A stretch of 64,000 nt of DNA from Psychroflexus salis (GTDB lineage: Bacteria; Bacteroidota; Bacteroidia; Flavobacteriales; Flavobacteriaceae): NCBI RefSeq assembly GCF_014640175.1, contig NZ_BMGL01000007.1, positions 124,001 to 188,000 of the forward strand. Direction: 5' to 3'. Positions 18,935-29,133 of this stretch are shown here, in pieces. The notes beneath the pieces were generated by a model, which was given only the letters and a program-made list of their open reading frames with translations, was not told the origin of the DNA and searched no databases. Position 1 is the first letter of the stretch; the number at the start of each line of letters is the position of its first letter. The translations under genes and the position numbers were made by a program.

Positions 18935-19870
18935 ATGGGAAGTATTTTAAGCGTTGTAGCAATAATCTTAGTAGTGCTATTTATCATTTCATCAGTTTTT
19001 GTTGTAAAGCAGCAAACATCTGCTATTTTAGAACGTTTTGGGCGTTATTTAAGCATACGTAATTCGGGTTTGCAATTTAAAATTCCATTGGTAGATAAAG
19101 TTGCTGGACGTATTAATTTAAAGGTGCAACAACTAGATGTTTTTGTTGAAACTAAAACCAAAGATGATGTCTTTGTGGGTTTAAAAGTTTCTGTACAATA
19201 CCAAGTAGTTAGAGATCGAGTTTACGATGCTTTTTACAAGTTAGAAAGTCCGAGTGCGCAAATTACTTCGTATGTGTTTGATGTTGTTCGAGCTGAGGTT
19301 CCTAAAATGAAACTCGACGATGTTTTTGAGCGTAAAGATGATATTGCCAATGCTGTAAAAGCTGAACTAAATGATGCAATGCAAGATTATGGATACGATA
19401 TTATTAAAACCTTAGTAACGGATATTGACCCAGACGAGCAAGTTAAAGAAGCCATGAATAGAATTAATGCTTCTGAACGTGAAAAAGTTGCAGCCGAGTT
19501 TGAAGCTGAAGCAGAACGTATTAAAATTGTTGCTAAAGCTCGCGCTGAAGCTGAAAGTAAGCGATTACAAGGACAAGGTATTGCCGACCAACGTAGAGAA
19601 ATTGCTCGCGGTTTAGAAGAAAGTGTAGATGTTTTAAACAATGTGGGAATTAACTCTCAAGAAGCTTCTGCTTTAATTGTAGTAACACAACATTACGACA
19701 CCTTACAATCCATAGGAGGCGAATCGAATTCTAACTTAATTTTATTACCTAATTCTCCACAGGCTGGAAGTGAAATGCTGAACAATATGATTGCGTCTTT
19801 TACAGCATCAAGCCAAATTGGTGAACAAATGAAAAAACAAAACGAGAAAAAAGAACTCGATAAAAAATAG
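18935..19870 (+). CDS. SPFH/Band 7 (stomatin/HIR-like) membrane protein
   Basis: A 311-residue protein with one N-terminal membrane segment (about residues 4-24), then an SPFH domain (QQTSAILERFGRYLSI... to about residue 190), an Ala/Glu-rich coiled coil (about 170-230) and a C-terminal segment. It resembles the stomatin/hypersensitive-induced-reaction branch of the family more than HflK/HflC, because there is no paired gene. Such proteins oligomerise at the inner membrane and scaffold other proteins. There is no operon partner: the next gene converges on it. Confidence 0.85.
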   Translation: MGSILSVVAIILVVLFIISSVFVVKQQTSAILERFGRYLSIRNSGLQFKIPLVDKVAGRINLKVQQLDVFVETKTKDDVFVGLKVSVQYQVVRDRVYDAFYKLESPSAQITSYVFDVVRAEVPKMKLDDVFERKDDIANAVKAELNDAMQDYGYDIIKTLVTDIDPDEQVKEAMNRINASEREKVAAEFEAEAERIKIVAKARAEAESKRLQGQGIADQRREIARGLEESVDVLNNVGINSQEASALIVVTQHYDTLQSIGGESNSNLILLPNSPQAGSEMLNNMIASFTASSQIGEQMKKQNEKKELDKK

Positions 19871-19884
19871 ATTTTTAGTAAGAT

Positions 19885-20328
19885 TTAGTTTTTTAAAATC
19901 ATGTTTACATGCGGAATACCATCTTCTAAATAGCCTTGACCATCAACCTTAAAACCGTGTTTTTGGTAGAAAGCTATTAAATATTGCTGTGCAGAAATAC
20001 GTATATTTTTCTCTTTTAGCGTAAAGTTGATGTAATTGATAGAATAGTCTAGTAATCGGTGTCCTACATCTTTTTTTCTATATTCAGCCTTTACAATAAT
20101 TCTTCCAATACTAGCTTCTTTAAAATAATCACCTTTATTAAAAATTCGTGCGTAGGCTATAAGTTTGTTTTTTTCAAAACCCAAAACATGATATGCAAGT
20201 TGGTCTTTGCCGTCAATGTCTTGATAAACACAATCTTGCTCTACAACAAAAACTTCAGAACGCAGTTGTAGTAAACTATATAATTCGTTTAGTGTAAGTT
20301 GTTTGTATGTTTTTACTTTCCATTCCAT
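19885..20328 (-). CDS. ElaA-type GNAT N-acetyltransferase
   Basis: A 147-residue acyltransferase beginning MEWKVKTYKQLTLNELYSLL. It has the ElaA-like segment LRSEVFVVEQDCVYQDIDGKD and the acetyl-CoA motif around 'IGRIIVKAEYRKKDVGHRLLDY'. The substrate is unknown. I chose the ATG at 20328 because it starts one base after the stop codon of the upstream CDF gene and matches the family N-terminus; an in-frame ATG 15 bases earlier lies inside that gene. The two are probably co-transcribed. Confidence 0.82.
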   Translation of the reverse strand: MEWKVKTYKQLTLNELYSLLQLRSEVFVVEQDCVYQDIDGKDQLAYHVLGFEKNKLIAYARIFNKGDYFKEASIGRIIVKAEYRKKDVGHRLLDYSINYINFTLKEKNIRISAQQYLIAFYQKHGFKVDGQGYLEDGIPHVNMILKN

Positions 20329-20329
20329 T

Positions 20330-21229
20330 TTAATCTTGTACAATTATGTTTTTGTTATCGGGTTTTTGGTACTCCGGCTGAATGTTAATATGGTTAATAC
20401 CATAATCTTTAACGGCAATAGCTTCAATTTGTTCTAAAATATCATCAAATTCAGATAAAGCAATATCTTCTTCAAAATCTACATGTGCTTCTAAATGTAC
20501 TTCATTATCGTTCAATTGCCAAATATGTACATGGTGCATGTGTTTAACTTTAGGTAGTTTGTTTACTTTTAAAAGTAAATCATCTAAGTCAATATCGCTT
20601 GGTTTAAAAAGCATTAACACTTCAAAAGCTTTTTTTACCAATTGAAAACCCACAATTAGTAAATAAATGGCGATAATTAAAGTTAGCACTCCATCCACCC
20701 AGTAAATACCAAAAAAATACATAAGGAGTCCGCCAATTAGTACAGCAAACGAGCCGAGCAAATCGGTAAGTAAATGAAGATAAGACGACCGAATATTCAT
20801 ATTGTTTTTTGCGTCTGAATGTAAAATCCAGACACTAATCCCATTTCCTAAGATTGCTATGATTGAAAGCCAAATGACTAAACTAGCATCGATAATTTCA
20901 GGCTTAAAAAAGCGTTCTGTAGCTTCGATAATTAAAAAAACACCGATGACTAAAAGTGTAATTGCATTTACAAATGCAGCTATAATTTCAGCTCTTTTAT
21001 AGCCAAAGGTTTTATTTTCTGAAGCTTTTTTGTTAGAAAGAAAAGATGCGATGTAACTAATAAAAAGCGAAACCACATCCGAAAAATTATGCAATGCATC
21101 TGAAAGTAACGCCAAACTCCCACTGATTATTCCGCCTATAATTTGCGCTAAGGTTATGAGCACATTCAAAATAATGGTAAGCAGCAAATTTTTTTGTTTG
21201 CTTTTGTATGTAGTGTGGGTGTGACTCAA
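20330..21229 (-). CDS. Cation diffusion facilitator (CDF) metal exporter
   Basis: A 299-residue inner-membrane protein with six predicted membrane helices. The two CDF metal-site motifs are DALHNFSDV (helix 2) and HLLTDLLGS (helix 5), followed by a cytoplasmic C-terminal domain with HMHHVHIWQL, HLEAHVDF and GINHINIQPE. It most resembles the CzcD/ZitB group that exports zinc and related divalent cations in exchange for protons. The N-terminal His-rich segment is short (SHTHTTY). The ElaA-type gene follows with a one-base gap. Confidence 0.92.
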   Translation of the reverse strand: MSHTHTTYKSKQKNLLLTIILNVLITLAQIIGGIISGSLALLSDALHNFSDVVSLFISYIASFLSNKKASENKTFGYKRAEIIAAFVNAITLLVIGVFLIIEATERFFKPEIIDASLVIWLSIIAILGNGISVWILHSDAKNNMNIRSSYLHLLTDLLGSFAVLIGGLLMYFFGIYWVDGVLTLIIAIYLLIVGFQLVKKAFEVLMLFKPSDIDLDDLLLKVNKLPKVKHMHHVHIWQLNDNEVHLEAHVDFEEDIALSEFDDILEQIEAIAVKDYGINHINIQPEYQKPDNKNIIVQD

Positions 21230-21328
21230 ATTGAATTATTTATGTCCCGTTTTAATTTTTGCTATTTTCTCTCATCTTGAGAAAGTTTAATGGAGTGATA
21301 ACTGCAATTGAAGAATGTCTATAATCTT

Positions 21329-21760
21329 TTATGTGCAACTTATTTTATTCACTCTGTTTTGGTGTCTGCCGCCTTCAAAATCTGTGTTTAAGAAAACATC
21401 TACAAATTTTAAAGCATCTTCTTCGCTTACAAACCGAGCAGGAATACTTAAAATGTTGGCATTGTTGTGTTGCCGAGCTAAAGCCACAATTTCTGAGTTC
21501 CAGCACAAGGCAGAACGAATTTCTTGGTGTTTGTTTGCGGTCATGTTTGCCCCATTACCAGAGCCACAAATAATAATTCCAAAACTCGCTTTACCATCGC
21601 TCACATCTTTTGCTACGGGATGAATAAAATCGGGATAGTCTACACTTTCATTACTATCTGTACCGTGATTGATAACTGTATGTCCTGCTGCTTCTAGTTT
21701 TTTTGTAATTTTTTCTTTGTATTCGGTACCAGCGTGGTCGTTTCCTATTGCTATTTGCAT
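21329..21760 (-). CDS. rpiB: Ribose-5-phosphate isomerase B
   Basis: A 143-residue RpiB/LacAB-family enzyme. Landmarks are the N-terminal IGNDHAG, the active-site CGSGNGANMTANK and the segment PARFVSE. It interconverts ribose-5-phosphate and ribulose-5-phosphate in the pentose phosphate pathway. A -7-like TAATTTTG box lies at 21788-21795 on the minus strand. Length is standard. Confidence 0.93.
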   Translation of the reverse strand: MQIAIGNDHAGTEYKEKITKKLEAAGHTVINHGTDSNESVDYPDFIHPVAKDVSDGKASFGIIICGSGNGANMTANKHQEIRSALCWNSEIVALARQHNNANILSIPARFVSEEDALKFVDVFLNTDFEGGRHQNRVNKISCT

Positions 21761-21830
21761 TTTATTGTTGGGATTTAAGTTGTACTACAAAATTAAGTTT
21801 TTAGACGGCTTAATTAACTTGTTTTTAAAA

Positions 21831-21870
21831 TAAAAAAAGCCTGTACAATAAAAATTACACAGGCTTGTTT
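21831..21870 (-). terminator. nrdBA terminator
   Basis: An 8-bp stem (AAGCCTGT at 21837-21844 with ACAGGCTT at 21859-21866), read on the minus strand, is followed by seven T residues, about 30 bases past the nrdA stop codon. Confidence 0.85.
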
Positions 21871-21896
21871 AATTGGGTTGGTTGGTTTATGATTTA

Positions 21897-24338
21897 TTAA
21901 GAACCGCACATTAAACAGTCGTCACCTTCCGCATCTTTAGATTGTTGAATAAGTGCTTTCAATTCTTCTGGTGATAACGAAGTATCGTCTGATATTTTAG
22001 CAGCTTTTACTTCCTGCATTTTTTGTGCATTTTTAGCAGGCAAGCTTTCTGCTGGAGTTTCTTGCTTTGCTTCTTTTTTTAAAGTAAACTTGATAGCATC
22101 TACAGCAGATTTGGTACGCAGATAATACATTCCTGTTTTTAAGCCACTCTTCCAAGCATAAAAATGCATAGAAGTAAGTTTTGCAAACGTAGCTCCTTCC
22201 ATAAATAAGTTTAAAGATTGCGATTGATCGATAAAATAACCACGGTGTCTAGACATGTCTATAATATCTTTCATAGACAATTCCCAAACTGTTTTGTACA
22301 ATTCTTTAATATCGTCTGGAATAATATCGATGTTTTGTACAGAACCATTGGCACGTAAAATAGCATCTTTTACATCGTCAGTCCATAAGTTACGTTCTAC
22401 TAAATCTTCTAGTAAATGCTTATTAACTACAATAAATTCTCCAGATAGCACTCGGCGTGTATAAATGTTAGAAGTATACGGCTCAAATGCTTCATTATTA
22501 CCTAAAATTTGAGAAGTAGAAGCTGTTGGCATTGGTGCGAGTAACAAAGAGTTTCTTACACCATGTTTTACTACATCTTCACGAAGTTTAGCCCAATTCC
22601 ATCTTCCGCTTAAATCTTCATCTTTCAATCCCCACATATTGTATTGAAATTCTCCTTGGCTAATTGGAGAACCTTCAAAAGTAGAGTATGGGCCTTCCGT
22701 TTGTGCTAATTCCATTGAAGCAGTAACAGATGCAAAATATAAAGTTTCAAAAATTTCTTGATTTACTTTTTTTGCTTCATCGCAGGTAAATGGTAAGCGC
22801 ATTTTAATAAACGTATCTGCTAAGCCTTGTATTCCTAAACCAACTGGACGATGGCGCATATTTGAATTTTCAGCTTCTTTTACTGGATAATAATTGCGAT
22901 CGATTACTTTGTTTAAATTTTTAATTACTCTTTTGGTAATTTTATATAATTCTTTGTGATCGAATTCTTGGTTTTTTACAAATTTTGGCAGCGCAATAGA
23001 TGCTAAATTGCATACTGCAATTTCATCTGGGCTTGTATATTCTAAAATTTCAGTACATAAGTTAGAAGAACGAATAGTTCCTAAATTCTTTTGATTCGAT
23101 TTACGGTTGGCTGCATCTTTATACAACATGTATGGTGTACCCGTTTCAATTTGCGATTCTAAGATTTTTTCCCAAAGTTGTCTTGCCTTTATGGTTTTTC
23201 TTCCTTTACCTTCCGCTTCGTATTTTTCGTAGGTTTTATCGAATTCTTCGCCATACATATCGAATAATCCAGGACATTCGTTAGGACACATTAAGGTCCA
23301 TTCTGCATTTTGTTCAACTCGTTTCATGAATAAATCTGGAATCCACATAGCGTAGAACAGATCTCTTGCTCTTAATTCTTCTGCTCCGTGATTTTTTTTC
23401 AAATCTAAAAAGCTCATAATATCCGCATGCCAAGGTTCTACATACATGGCAAACGAACCCTTTCTTTTCCCGCCGCCTTGGTCTACATAGCGTGCTGTAT
23501 CGTTAAATACTTTTAGCATGGGTACAATTCCGTTAGAAGTACCGTTTGTACCAGCAATATAAGATCCTGTTGAGCGAATATTGTGGATAGACAATCCAAT
23601 TCCACCCGCAGATTGAGAAATTTTAGCAGTTTGTTTTAAGGTATCGTAAATGCCGTCGATGCTATCGTCTTTCATGGTTAATAAAAAGCAAGATGACATT
23701 TGTGGCTTTGGTGTACCCGAATTAAATAGTGTTGGCGTAGCGTGAGTAAACATCATTTTAGACATGAGCTCATAAGTTTCGAGTGCACTTTCTAAGTCGT
23801 CTACGTGTATACCAACTGCAACACGCATAAGCATGTGTTGTGGTCTTTCGGCTACTTCACCATTTAATTTTAACAGATAAGAGCGCTCTAAAGTTTTGAA
23901 TCCAAAATAGTCGTAATTAAAATCACGGCTATAAATTATTCTAGAATCTAATAAGTCTTTGTTTTCAATAATTACATTATAAACATCGTCTGCTAATAAT
24001 GGGGCTTTCTTGCCCGTTCTTGGATTTACATATTCATATAAATCGGTCATTACTTCACTAAATGTTTTTTTGGTGTTTTTATGTAAATTCGAAACTGAAA
24101 TTCGGGCAGCTAAGTGTGCATAATCTGGGTGAGTTGTAGTCATGGTTGCAGCAACTTCTGCAGCTAGATTGTCTAATTCACTTGTGGTAACTCCATCGTA
24201 TAAACCTTCAATAACGCGCATGGCTACTTTGGTAGGAACGACCAACGGATTTAAACCGTAACAAAGTTTACGAACTCTTGCTGTTATTTTATCGAACATT
24301 ACGGGCTCTTTATGGCCATCTCTTTTTACTACGTACAT
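21897..24338 (-). CDS. nrdA: Class Ia ribonucleotide reductase, large subunit
   Basis: An 813-residue alpha subunit. It opens with an ATP-cone regulatory domain ([29 protein letters not shown]) and continues through the ten-stranded barrel. Visible landmarks are the SSCFLL segment with an active-site Cys, the radical-site loop NLCTEI and the [19 protein letters not shown] segment. It ends with the flexible tail CLMCGS, whose CxxC pair re-reduces the active site. It makes deoxyribonucleotides from NDPs under aerobic conditions together with NrdB. It lies 122 bases downstream of nrdB and is probably in one transcript with it. Confidence 0.96.
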   Translation of the reverse strand: MYVVKRDGHKEPVMFDKITARVRKLCYGLNPLVVPTKVAMRVIEGLYDGVTTSELDNLAAEVAATMTTTHPDYAHLAARISVSNLHKNTKKTFSEVMTDLYEYVNPRTGKKAPLLADDVYNVIIENKDLLDSRIIYSRDFNYDYFGFKTLERSYLLKLNGEVAERPQHMLMRVAVGIHVDDLESALETYELMSKMMFTHATPTLFNSGTPKPQMSSCFLLTMKDDSIDGIYDTLKQTAKISQSAGGIGLSIHNIRSTGSYIAGTNGTSNGIVPMLKVFNDTARYVDQGGGKRKGSFAMYVEPWHADIMSFLDLKKNHGAEELRARDLFYAMWIPDLFMKRVEQNAEWTLMCPNECPGLFDMYGEEFDKTYEKYEAEGKGRKTIKARQLWEKILESQIETGTPYMLYKDAANRKSNQKNLGTIRSSNLCTEILEYTSPDEIAVCNLASIALPKFVKNQEFDHKELYKITKRVIKNLNKVIDRNYYPVKEAENSNMRHRPVGLGIQGLADTFIKMRLPFTCDEAKKVNQEIFETLYFASVTASMELAQTEGPYSTFEGSPISQGEFQYNMWGLKDEDLSGRWNWAKLREDVVKHGVRNSLLLAPMPTASTSQILGNNEAFEPYTSNIYTRRVLSGEFIVVNKHLLEDLVERNLWTDDVKDAILRANGSVQNIDIIPDDIKELYKTVWELSMKDIIDMSRHRGYFIDQSQSLNLFMEGATFAKLTSMHFYAWKSGLKTGMYYLRTKSAVDAIKFTLKKEAKQETPAESLPAKNAQKMQEVKAAKISDDTSLSPEELKALIQQSKDAEGDDCLMCGS

Positions 24339-24460
24339 AATCTAAAAGTTTATTTTGTGAATTCTATGGTTGCTGTTGTTTCTGATTTCAGTCCTAAAGT
24401 AATAGTAGTGACTTAGCGTAAATAGCATTTATAATCAAAGTTTGTATTAAAAATTTTCGA

Positions 24461-25441
24461 TTAAAAATCGGCGTCAAAACTAATTTTATTGTCTTTTTCT
24501 TTGTCCTTGTTCATTACTCCAGCCTTTTGGTATTCGCCTACGCGTTTTTCGAAAAAGTTAGTTTTTCCTTGTAGGTTAATCATATCCATAAAATCGAATG
24601 GATTAGAAACGTTGTATTCTTTTTCACAATCTAATTCGACTAAGAGTCGATCGGTTACAAATTCTAAATACTGCGTCATTAAAGTAGAATTCATTCCGAT
24701 TAAACTAGCTGGAAGCGATTCAGTTATAAATTCGCGTTCTATGTTTAATGCATCGACAATAATTTCTTTAATTCGTTCTTTAGGAACTTTATTTACTAAA
24801 TGATTGTTATGCAAGTGAACGGCATAATCGCAATGCAAGCCTTCATCGCGAGAAATTAATTCATTACTAAAAGTCAATCCCGGCATTAGTCCACGTTTTT
24901 TTAACCAAAAAATAGAGCAAAATGCACCTGAAAAGAATATTCCTTCTACGGCAGCAAAGGCAATAAGACGTTCAGCAAAACTAGGACTTTCAATCCACTT
25001 TAATGCCCAATCTGCCTTCTTCTTAATGGCAGGGAAATTTTCAATAGCTTTAAAAAGCACATTTTTTTCTTCTTCATCTTTTACATAGGTATCTATTAAT
25101 AAAGAGTAGGTTTCCGAATGAATATTTTCCATCATGATTTGGAAACCGTAGAAAAATTTAGCTTCGGTATATTGTACTTCATTTACAAAATTTTCAGCTA
25201 GATTTTCGTTAACAATTCCATCTGAAGCTGCAAAAAACGCAAGAATATGTTTTATGAAATATTGTTCGTCTGCACTTAATTTATTTTCCCAATCACTTGT
25301 GTCTTGATGCAAATCGATTTCTTCGGCCGTCCAAAAACTGGCTTCTTGTTTTTTGTACCATTCCCAAAGGTCTTGATGTTTTATTGGGAATACTACAAAT
25401 CGGTCTTTGTTTTCTTCTAAAATGGGTTCTTGTTGTGCCAT
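24461..25441 (-). CDS. nrdB: Class Ia ribonucleotide reductase, small subunit
   Basis: A 326-residue ferritin-like R2 subunit that holds the diiron-tyrosyl radical. Metal-ligand helices are seen around [11 protein letters not shown], '[12 protein letters not shown]', '[16 protein letters not shown]' and '[14 protein letters not shown]'. It precedes nrdA in the unusual order B then A, which is common in Bacteroidota. The 266-base leader before it holds a GC-richer stretch and two copies of TGTTGAAAAC on its coding strand, which may be regulatory. No NrdR-type box was recognised. Confidence 0.95.
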   Translation of the reverse strand: MAQQEPILEENKDRFVVFPIKHQDLWEWYKKQEASFWTAEEIDLHQDTSDWENKLSADEQYFIKHILAFFAASDGIVNENLAENFVNEVQYTEAKFFYGFQIMMENIHSETYSLLIDTYVKDEEEKNVLFKAIENFPAIKKKADWALKWIESPSFAERLIAFAAVEGIFFSGAFCSIFWLKKRGLMPGLTFSNELISRDEGLHCDYAVHLHNNHLVNKVPKERIKEIIVDALNIEREFITESLPASLIGMNSTLMTQYLEFVTDRLLVELDCEKEYNVSNPFDFMDMINLQGKTNFFEKRVGEYQKAGVMNKDKEKDNKISFDADF

Positions 25442-25707
25442 ATTATGCTGTTTTTTTGGAGTTAAAAGTTTGTTTTTGGGACTAACAAATATGTAAAATT
25501 ATTCAGCATGATTTCGAAAAATTCGTCAAAGGTTTTCAACATAGTTTTCAACAGTCTTGAAAGCTAGGCTAACAGGGCGATTCCGGTAACCCTTTGGCAT
25601 CCAGTTTTTTATATGTTATTCAACATTAAAAACCCTTTAAAATGGGGTGTTTCAAAAGATGTGTAGGATGTGTTTTGTTGGGGTGAGAATTTAAAATTAA
25701 GAAGTGT
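25442..25707 (-). promoter_or_regulatory. nrdB leader with repeated TGTTGAAAAC and a GC-rich block
   Basis: On the coding (minus) strand this region carries two direct copies of TGTTGAAAAC, 12 bases apart (plus-strand TTTTCAACA at 25533-25541 and 25545-25553), and a third, degenerate one near 25612-25620. A GC-richer block at 25561-25604 contains complementary AGGG and CCCT. A near-consensus -7 box CATATTTG lies at 25486-25493. It could hold a DnaA-like or repressor-binding site, or a structured leader; none is proven. Confidence 0.4.
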
Positions 25708-26994
25708 TTAATCTTCGATTAATTTTAATTCTACTGTTTCAATTTTAGTATTAGAAGTTTTTAGGATTTTAATTAAGAATTGTTCAATTTCTAACCGTTC
25801 GCCTTCTACGGGTATTTCTTCCGTAAAGTTTACAATAAAGCCACCTAAAGTTTCATATTGTTCGCTTTTAGGAATATTTAGTTTATAGGTTTCATTGAGG
25901 TAATCAACTTCTAGTCTAGCCGAAAAAATAAAGGTGTTGCTGTTTATTTGTTTTTCGTTAAGTTGAACAGGATCGTGCTCGTCTTCAATTTCTCCAAAGA
26001 GTTCTTCAACAATATCTTCTACAGTCATCATTCCGCTCGTGCCTCCGTATTCATCAATTACTACAGCAATGCTTTTTCTTTTTTTAATTAGCATATTAAG
26101 CACATCTTTAACTCTTGCAGATTCTGGCACATACACTACCGAGTGTAAGATATCTTTAATTTTTTCTGGCTTTTTAAACATGTCGAAGGAGTGCACATAT
26201 CCAATAATATCATCTCTATTTTCTTTATAAACTAGCAATTTAGAAAAGCCAGTCTCTGAAAATAGTTGGATAAGTTGGTCTAGGTTTTCTTCTTCTTCAA
26301 CAGCAATAATTTCATTTCTAGGTATCATTGCTTCTCTAGATTTTACATCTGAAAAATCTAAAGCGTTCTGAAAAAGCTGAATTTCGGAGTCAATCTCTTC
26401 ATTTTCTTCTGCCACTTCCATTTGTTCGTTTATGTAGTTCCCTAGCTCTACTTTGCTAAAGGAAAGCTGAACTTGGTCGCCTTGAATTTTAAAAAACTTA
26501 TTTAAAACTAAATCGGAAATCCACATTACAAAGCTGGAAAGAAAACTAAAAACGATATAGAAGAAATAGGCTGGGATGGAAAATATTTTAACTAAATTAT
26601 TGGCATAGATTTGAAAAAACACTTTAGGAAAAAATTCTGCTGTAAATAAAATAATTAGTGTGGATATGAGTGTTTGTGTAAAGAGTTTAGCTTCGTCGAA
26701 AAAAAAATTAATTAGACCAAAGTCTGGATTTGCAAAGCTATTAAGTTTAAACATTAAAAAATCTCCCATGTAAAAACCGTATACAACTAGTGCAATATTG
26801 TTGCCAATAAGCATGGTTGCAATAAATTTTGATGGTTTTTTGGTAATTAGCCTTAGGACTTTTGCAATTAGATTATTTTGTTTTTTTTCTAATTCTATAT
26901 ATACTTTGTTGGCCGAAATAAAGGCGATTTCCATGCCTGAAAAAAAGGCAGAAAAAATAAGCGTTAAAACAATAACAAGTAGTTGGTTGTCCAT
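25708..26994 (-). CDS. CNNM/CBS/CorC-domain 'hemolysin family' membrane protein
   Basis: A 428-residue protein with an N-terminal CNNM transmembrane domain (about residues 1-190, with membrane segments at 5-25, 60-80, 105-125 and 140-165), a CBS pair (about 205-330) and a C-terminal CorC/HlyC domain (about 345-425). CNNM proteins are linked to magnesium and cation transport, and the label 'hemolysin' is historical. GldE of gliding motility is a paralogue of the same family, but the neighbours here are not the usual gldE context. It closes the coaX-lptC operon, 11 bases after the small membrane protein. Confidence 0.85.
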   Translation of the reverse strand: MDNQLLVIVLTLIFSAFFSGMEIAFISANKVYIELEKKQNNLIAKVLRLITKKPSKFIATMLIGNNIALVVYGFYMGDFLMFKLNSFANPDFGLINFFFDEAKLFTQTLISTLIILFTAEFFPKVFFQIYANNLVKIFSIPAYFFYIVFSFLSSFVMWISDLVLNKFFKIQGDQVQLSFSKVELGNYINEQMEVAEENEEIDSEIQLFQNALDFSDVKSREAMIPRNEIIAVEEEENLDQLIQLFSETGFSKLLVYKENRDDIIGYVHSFDMFKKPEKIKDILHSVVYVPESARVKDVLNMLIKKRKSIAVVIDEYGGTSGMMTVEDIVEELFGEIEDEHDPVQLNEKQINSNTFIFSARLEVDYLNETYKLNIPKSEQYETLGGFIVNFTEEIPVEGERLEIEQFLIKILKTSNTKIETVELKLIED

Positions 26995-27005
26995 TTATTG
27001 ACTTT

Positions 27006-27203
27006 TTAGTCTTCTCTTTTTTTACGAAACCTTCTTTTAAAAACGAACATGAATAAGGCTGCTAGTGCAAGCCCCAGCATTAACCAAACTTTGCTAGATT
27101 GTTCTTGATAAGCAAGATAAGCTTCAACTATAAACAAGGCACATATTACAAGGTAAGCATATTCAAAAAATTGTAAAAATTTTGGGGGCTTATTATTTTT
27201 CAT
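27006..27203 (-). CDS. Small membrane protein in the lptC operon
   Basis: A 65-residue protein, MKNNKPPKFLQFFEYAYLV..., with two hydrophobic segments (about residues 14-27 and 37-52) separated by a short loop, and a strongly basic tail (KRRFRKKRED). I chose the ATG at 27203: a longer in-frame version would overlap lptC by more than 150 bases and lose the membrane-protein character. Its start overlaps the end of lptC by 11 bases. Function unknown; conserved position suggests an envelope role. Confidence 0.7.
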   Translation of the reverse strand: MKNNKPPKFLQFFEYAYLVICALFIVEAYLAYQEQSSKVWLMLGLALAALFMFVFKRRFRKKRED

Positions 27204-27750
27204 CGATGTATTGTATTCCTGTGTTTGTTCTCGAGTTGAAGGTATCAAAATTTTGATTAGCATCAAAACTTTCACCATCATTAACAGCACCATTTGGCAT
27301 TTGTATGGTGTATGGTTGGTCTGTAAAAAGCCATCCTTCGCTTTCATCCCAATACAATTGTTGTGAGTTTAAGACGGCAGAATCGGCGGTTACTATTTTT
27401 ACATTACCCCGTAAATCGATGATATCGGTTAATGTATAGATAATGGCATAGTCTGAAATTATTGTGTTTTTGGTAGAATCTTTTTTAAAGAAATCTACTT
27501 CAACTCCAATAGGAAACTCTCTGTACGGAAAAGTTTCGTTCGAAAAATCCAGCATTTTTGGGCTTTTTAAGTTGGCTTGTACCTTTCCACTATCGGTGTA
27601 AAATAAATTGATATCCTTGGTGGTGGATTGTGGACCAGAAAGCTCATTATTCATTTGCTTTACTTCGTCTAGGTTTCCATCACAAGCAAAAAGCATTGCT
27701 GTAAAAATGAATACAGCAATGCTTTTAAAAAGAATATGTTTTACTTTCAT
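27193..27750 (-). CDS. lptC: LPS export ABC transporter periplasmic protein LptC
   Basis: A 185-residue lipoprotein-like protein starting MKVKHILFKSIAVFIF, with a lipobox-like LFAC (Cys near residue 21) followed by the LptC/OstA-like beta-jellyroll ('LFYTDSGKVQANLKSPKMLDF', 'VEVDFFKKDSTKNTIISDYAIIY', 'LRGNVKIVTADSAVLNSQQLYWDE'). It passes lipopolysaccharide from the inner-membrane LptBFG to LptA. The start at 27750 lies one base after the stop of the TPR gene; the longer in-frame start lies inside that gene. Confidence 0.85.
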   Translation of the reverse strand: MKVKHILFKSIAVFIFTAMLFACDGNLDEVKQMNNELSGPQSTTKDINLFYTDSGKVQANLKSPKMLDFSNETFPYREFPIGVEVDFFKKDSTKNTIISDYAIIYTLTDIIDLRGNVKIVTADSAVLNSQQLYWDESEGWLFTDQPYTIQMPNGAVNDGESFDANQNFDTFNSRTNTGIQYIDEK

Positions 27751-27751
27751 A

Positions 27752-29122
27752 TTAAATGCTAGGTACGGTAACGCTTTCACCAATCCAGCATGAGTTATAA
27801 GTAATTTTTTCACCTTGTCTTCCAGATTGGAATACATCTTTAGTTTGCGGTGCTCTTCCTCTATAACTTTTAGCGGTTTGATTTGCGTTTTCTTTTAAAG
27901 CTGGAGAAACTCTTCCTGCTCTTTCGGCATAATCTGCAGCTAACCAATACACGGCTTGCTTTTCGAATAAATCAGCTCCACAATTGTTGGCAGAGTTTGC
28001 ATACATGTCGGCAATTTTTAAATAAGCACGACCTAAAGAAGGTTGATTATCGAGTGCTTTTCTGTAATATGTTCTAGCATTTGAATAACTGTTTTTTGCT
28101 TTGTATGAATTAGCAATATTATAGTATACTTTTGCTTTATCTGCTGGTTTGGTTTCAAGTTCAGCCGATTGCTTATAATATTCTAAAGCTTTATTCAAGT
28201 CTCCAGAACGTTCTGCTAAACGTCCGATGTAAAGGGCAGATTTAGCAGATGGTTCTAACTCGTGTTGTTGCTCAACCAATTTCACAAATAATTCAGTGTC
28301 TGTACATTCTTTGGAGTATAACCTTCCGGCCGCTCTTTTAACCCATTCAATATCTCCTTTATTTTGTTCGTAATCTTTTTCAAATAATGGCACTAAATTA
28401 TCGCAATCTGCGCGTGTACCAATTACCCCATTAACTGCACCTCGAATTACGTCGTAATTTTTAAGTCTTAATTCTGCATTTTTTAATAAACGTTGTTCCT
28501 TTTTACTTAATTCTTCTTTAGCTTCTTGTCTCTCGATAAGTGGTGCTGCTACCTTTGCTTGGTCATTTTCTAAATTTTCGATGTGTAGCAATACTTCATC
28601 ATATTTTTCAAATACACTTTGTAAGCTTACTTTTTCGTTATCTAACAAGTTTACCATTAATAAAAAATACTCATAAATGGCTTTTGGATTGGTAAAGTTT
28701 TCTTGGTCTTCTGTCCAAGCTTCGTCAAATAAATTGAATTGATCTTCAACGCTTCCGAGTTTTGCATCATACATAACCATTGCGTTTGCAGACTTTATAG
28801 ATCCTACATCAGTTTTTTCAGGGAAAAACTCGAGTCTTGCATTGTTATTGGCAATTAACTTTTTAGCAATTTCTTTTTGTTTTTCGGGGTCTGTTTCTTT
28901 TTCTAGAAGATCGTCAAACATAATGGCACCGCGTTGATATAATGCTATAGATGCATCTTTACAGTTTTCTATTAAGTCCTTGTAATGAATCATTGCTTCG
29001 TCGTAGTTTTTAACCTTAGCTGCTTCAGCAAAAAAAGATAATGAACGGCTACAGTCTTGAGCTAAAGATGAACTTATGCTAGTAAATAATGCGACCGTAA
29101 AAACTAAAAATTTAAATTTCAT
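27752..29122 (-). CDS. Secreted tetratricopeptide-repeat protein
   Basis: A 456-residue protein with a signal peptide (MKFKFLVFTVALFTSISSSLAQ) and TPR repeats toward the C-terminal half, such as 'ALYIGRLAERSGDLNKALEYYKQSAEL', 'AKVYYNIANSYKAKNSYSNARTYYRKAL' and 'GRAYLKIADMYANSANNC'. TPRs bind other proteins, so it may be a periplasmic assembly factor. It lies between a barrel protein and lptC in a conserved flavobacterial envelope operon. The start at 29122 gives a clean signal peptide; 13 extra residues upstream would spoil it. Confidence 0.82.
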   Translation of the reverse strand: MKFKFLVFTVALFTSISSSLAQDCSRSLSFFAEAAKVKNYDEAMIHYKDLIENCKDASIALYQRGAIMFDDLLEKETDPEKQKEIAKKLIANNNARLEFFPEKTDVGSIKSANAMVMYDAKLGSVEDQFNLFDEAWTEDQENFTNPKAIYEYFLLMVNLLDNEKVSLQSVFEKYDEVLLHIENLENDQAKVAAPLIERQEAKEELSKKEQRLLKNAELRLKNYDVIRGAVNGVIGTRADCDNLVPLFEKDYEQNKGDIEWVKRAAGRLYSKECTDTELFVKLVEQQHELEPSAKSALYIGRLAERSGDLNKALEYYKQSAELETKPADKAKVYYNIANSYKAKNSYSNARTYYRKALDNQPSLGRAYLKIADMYANSANNCGADLFEKQAVYWLAADYAERAGRVSPALKENANQTAKSYRGRAPQTKDVFQSGRQGEKITYNSCWIGESVTVPSI

Positions 29123-29133
29123 AATGTTTTTTT

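Noticed and set aside
25561-25604. Cobalamin riboswitch before nrdB
   Set aside because: The GC-rich block lacks the conserved B12-box and core elements of that riboswitch, and class Ia reductase does not use cobalamin.
25708-26994. Naming the CNNM/CBS protein gldE
   Set aside because: GldE belongs to the same family, but the usual gldE neighbours are absent and the lptC operon context fits another paralogue.
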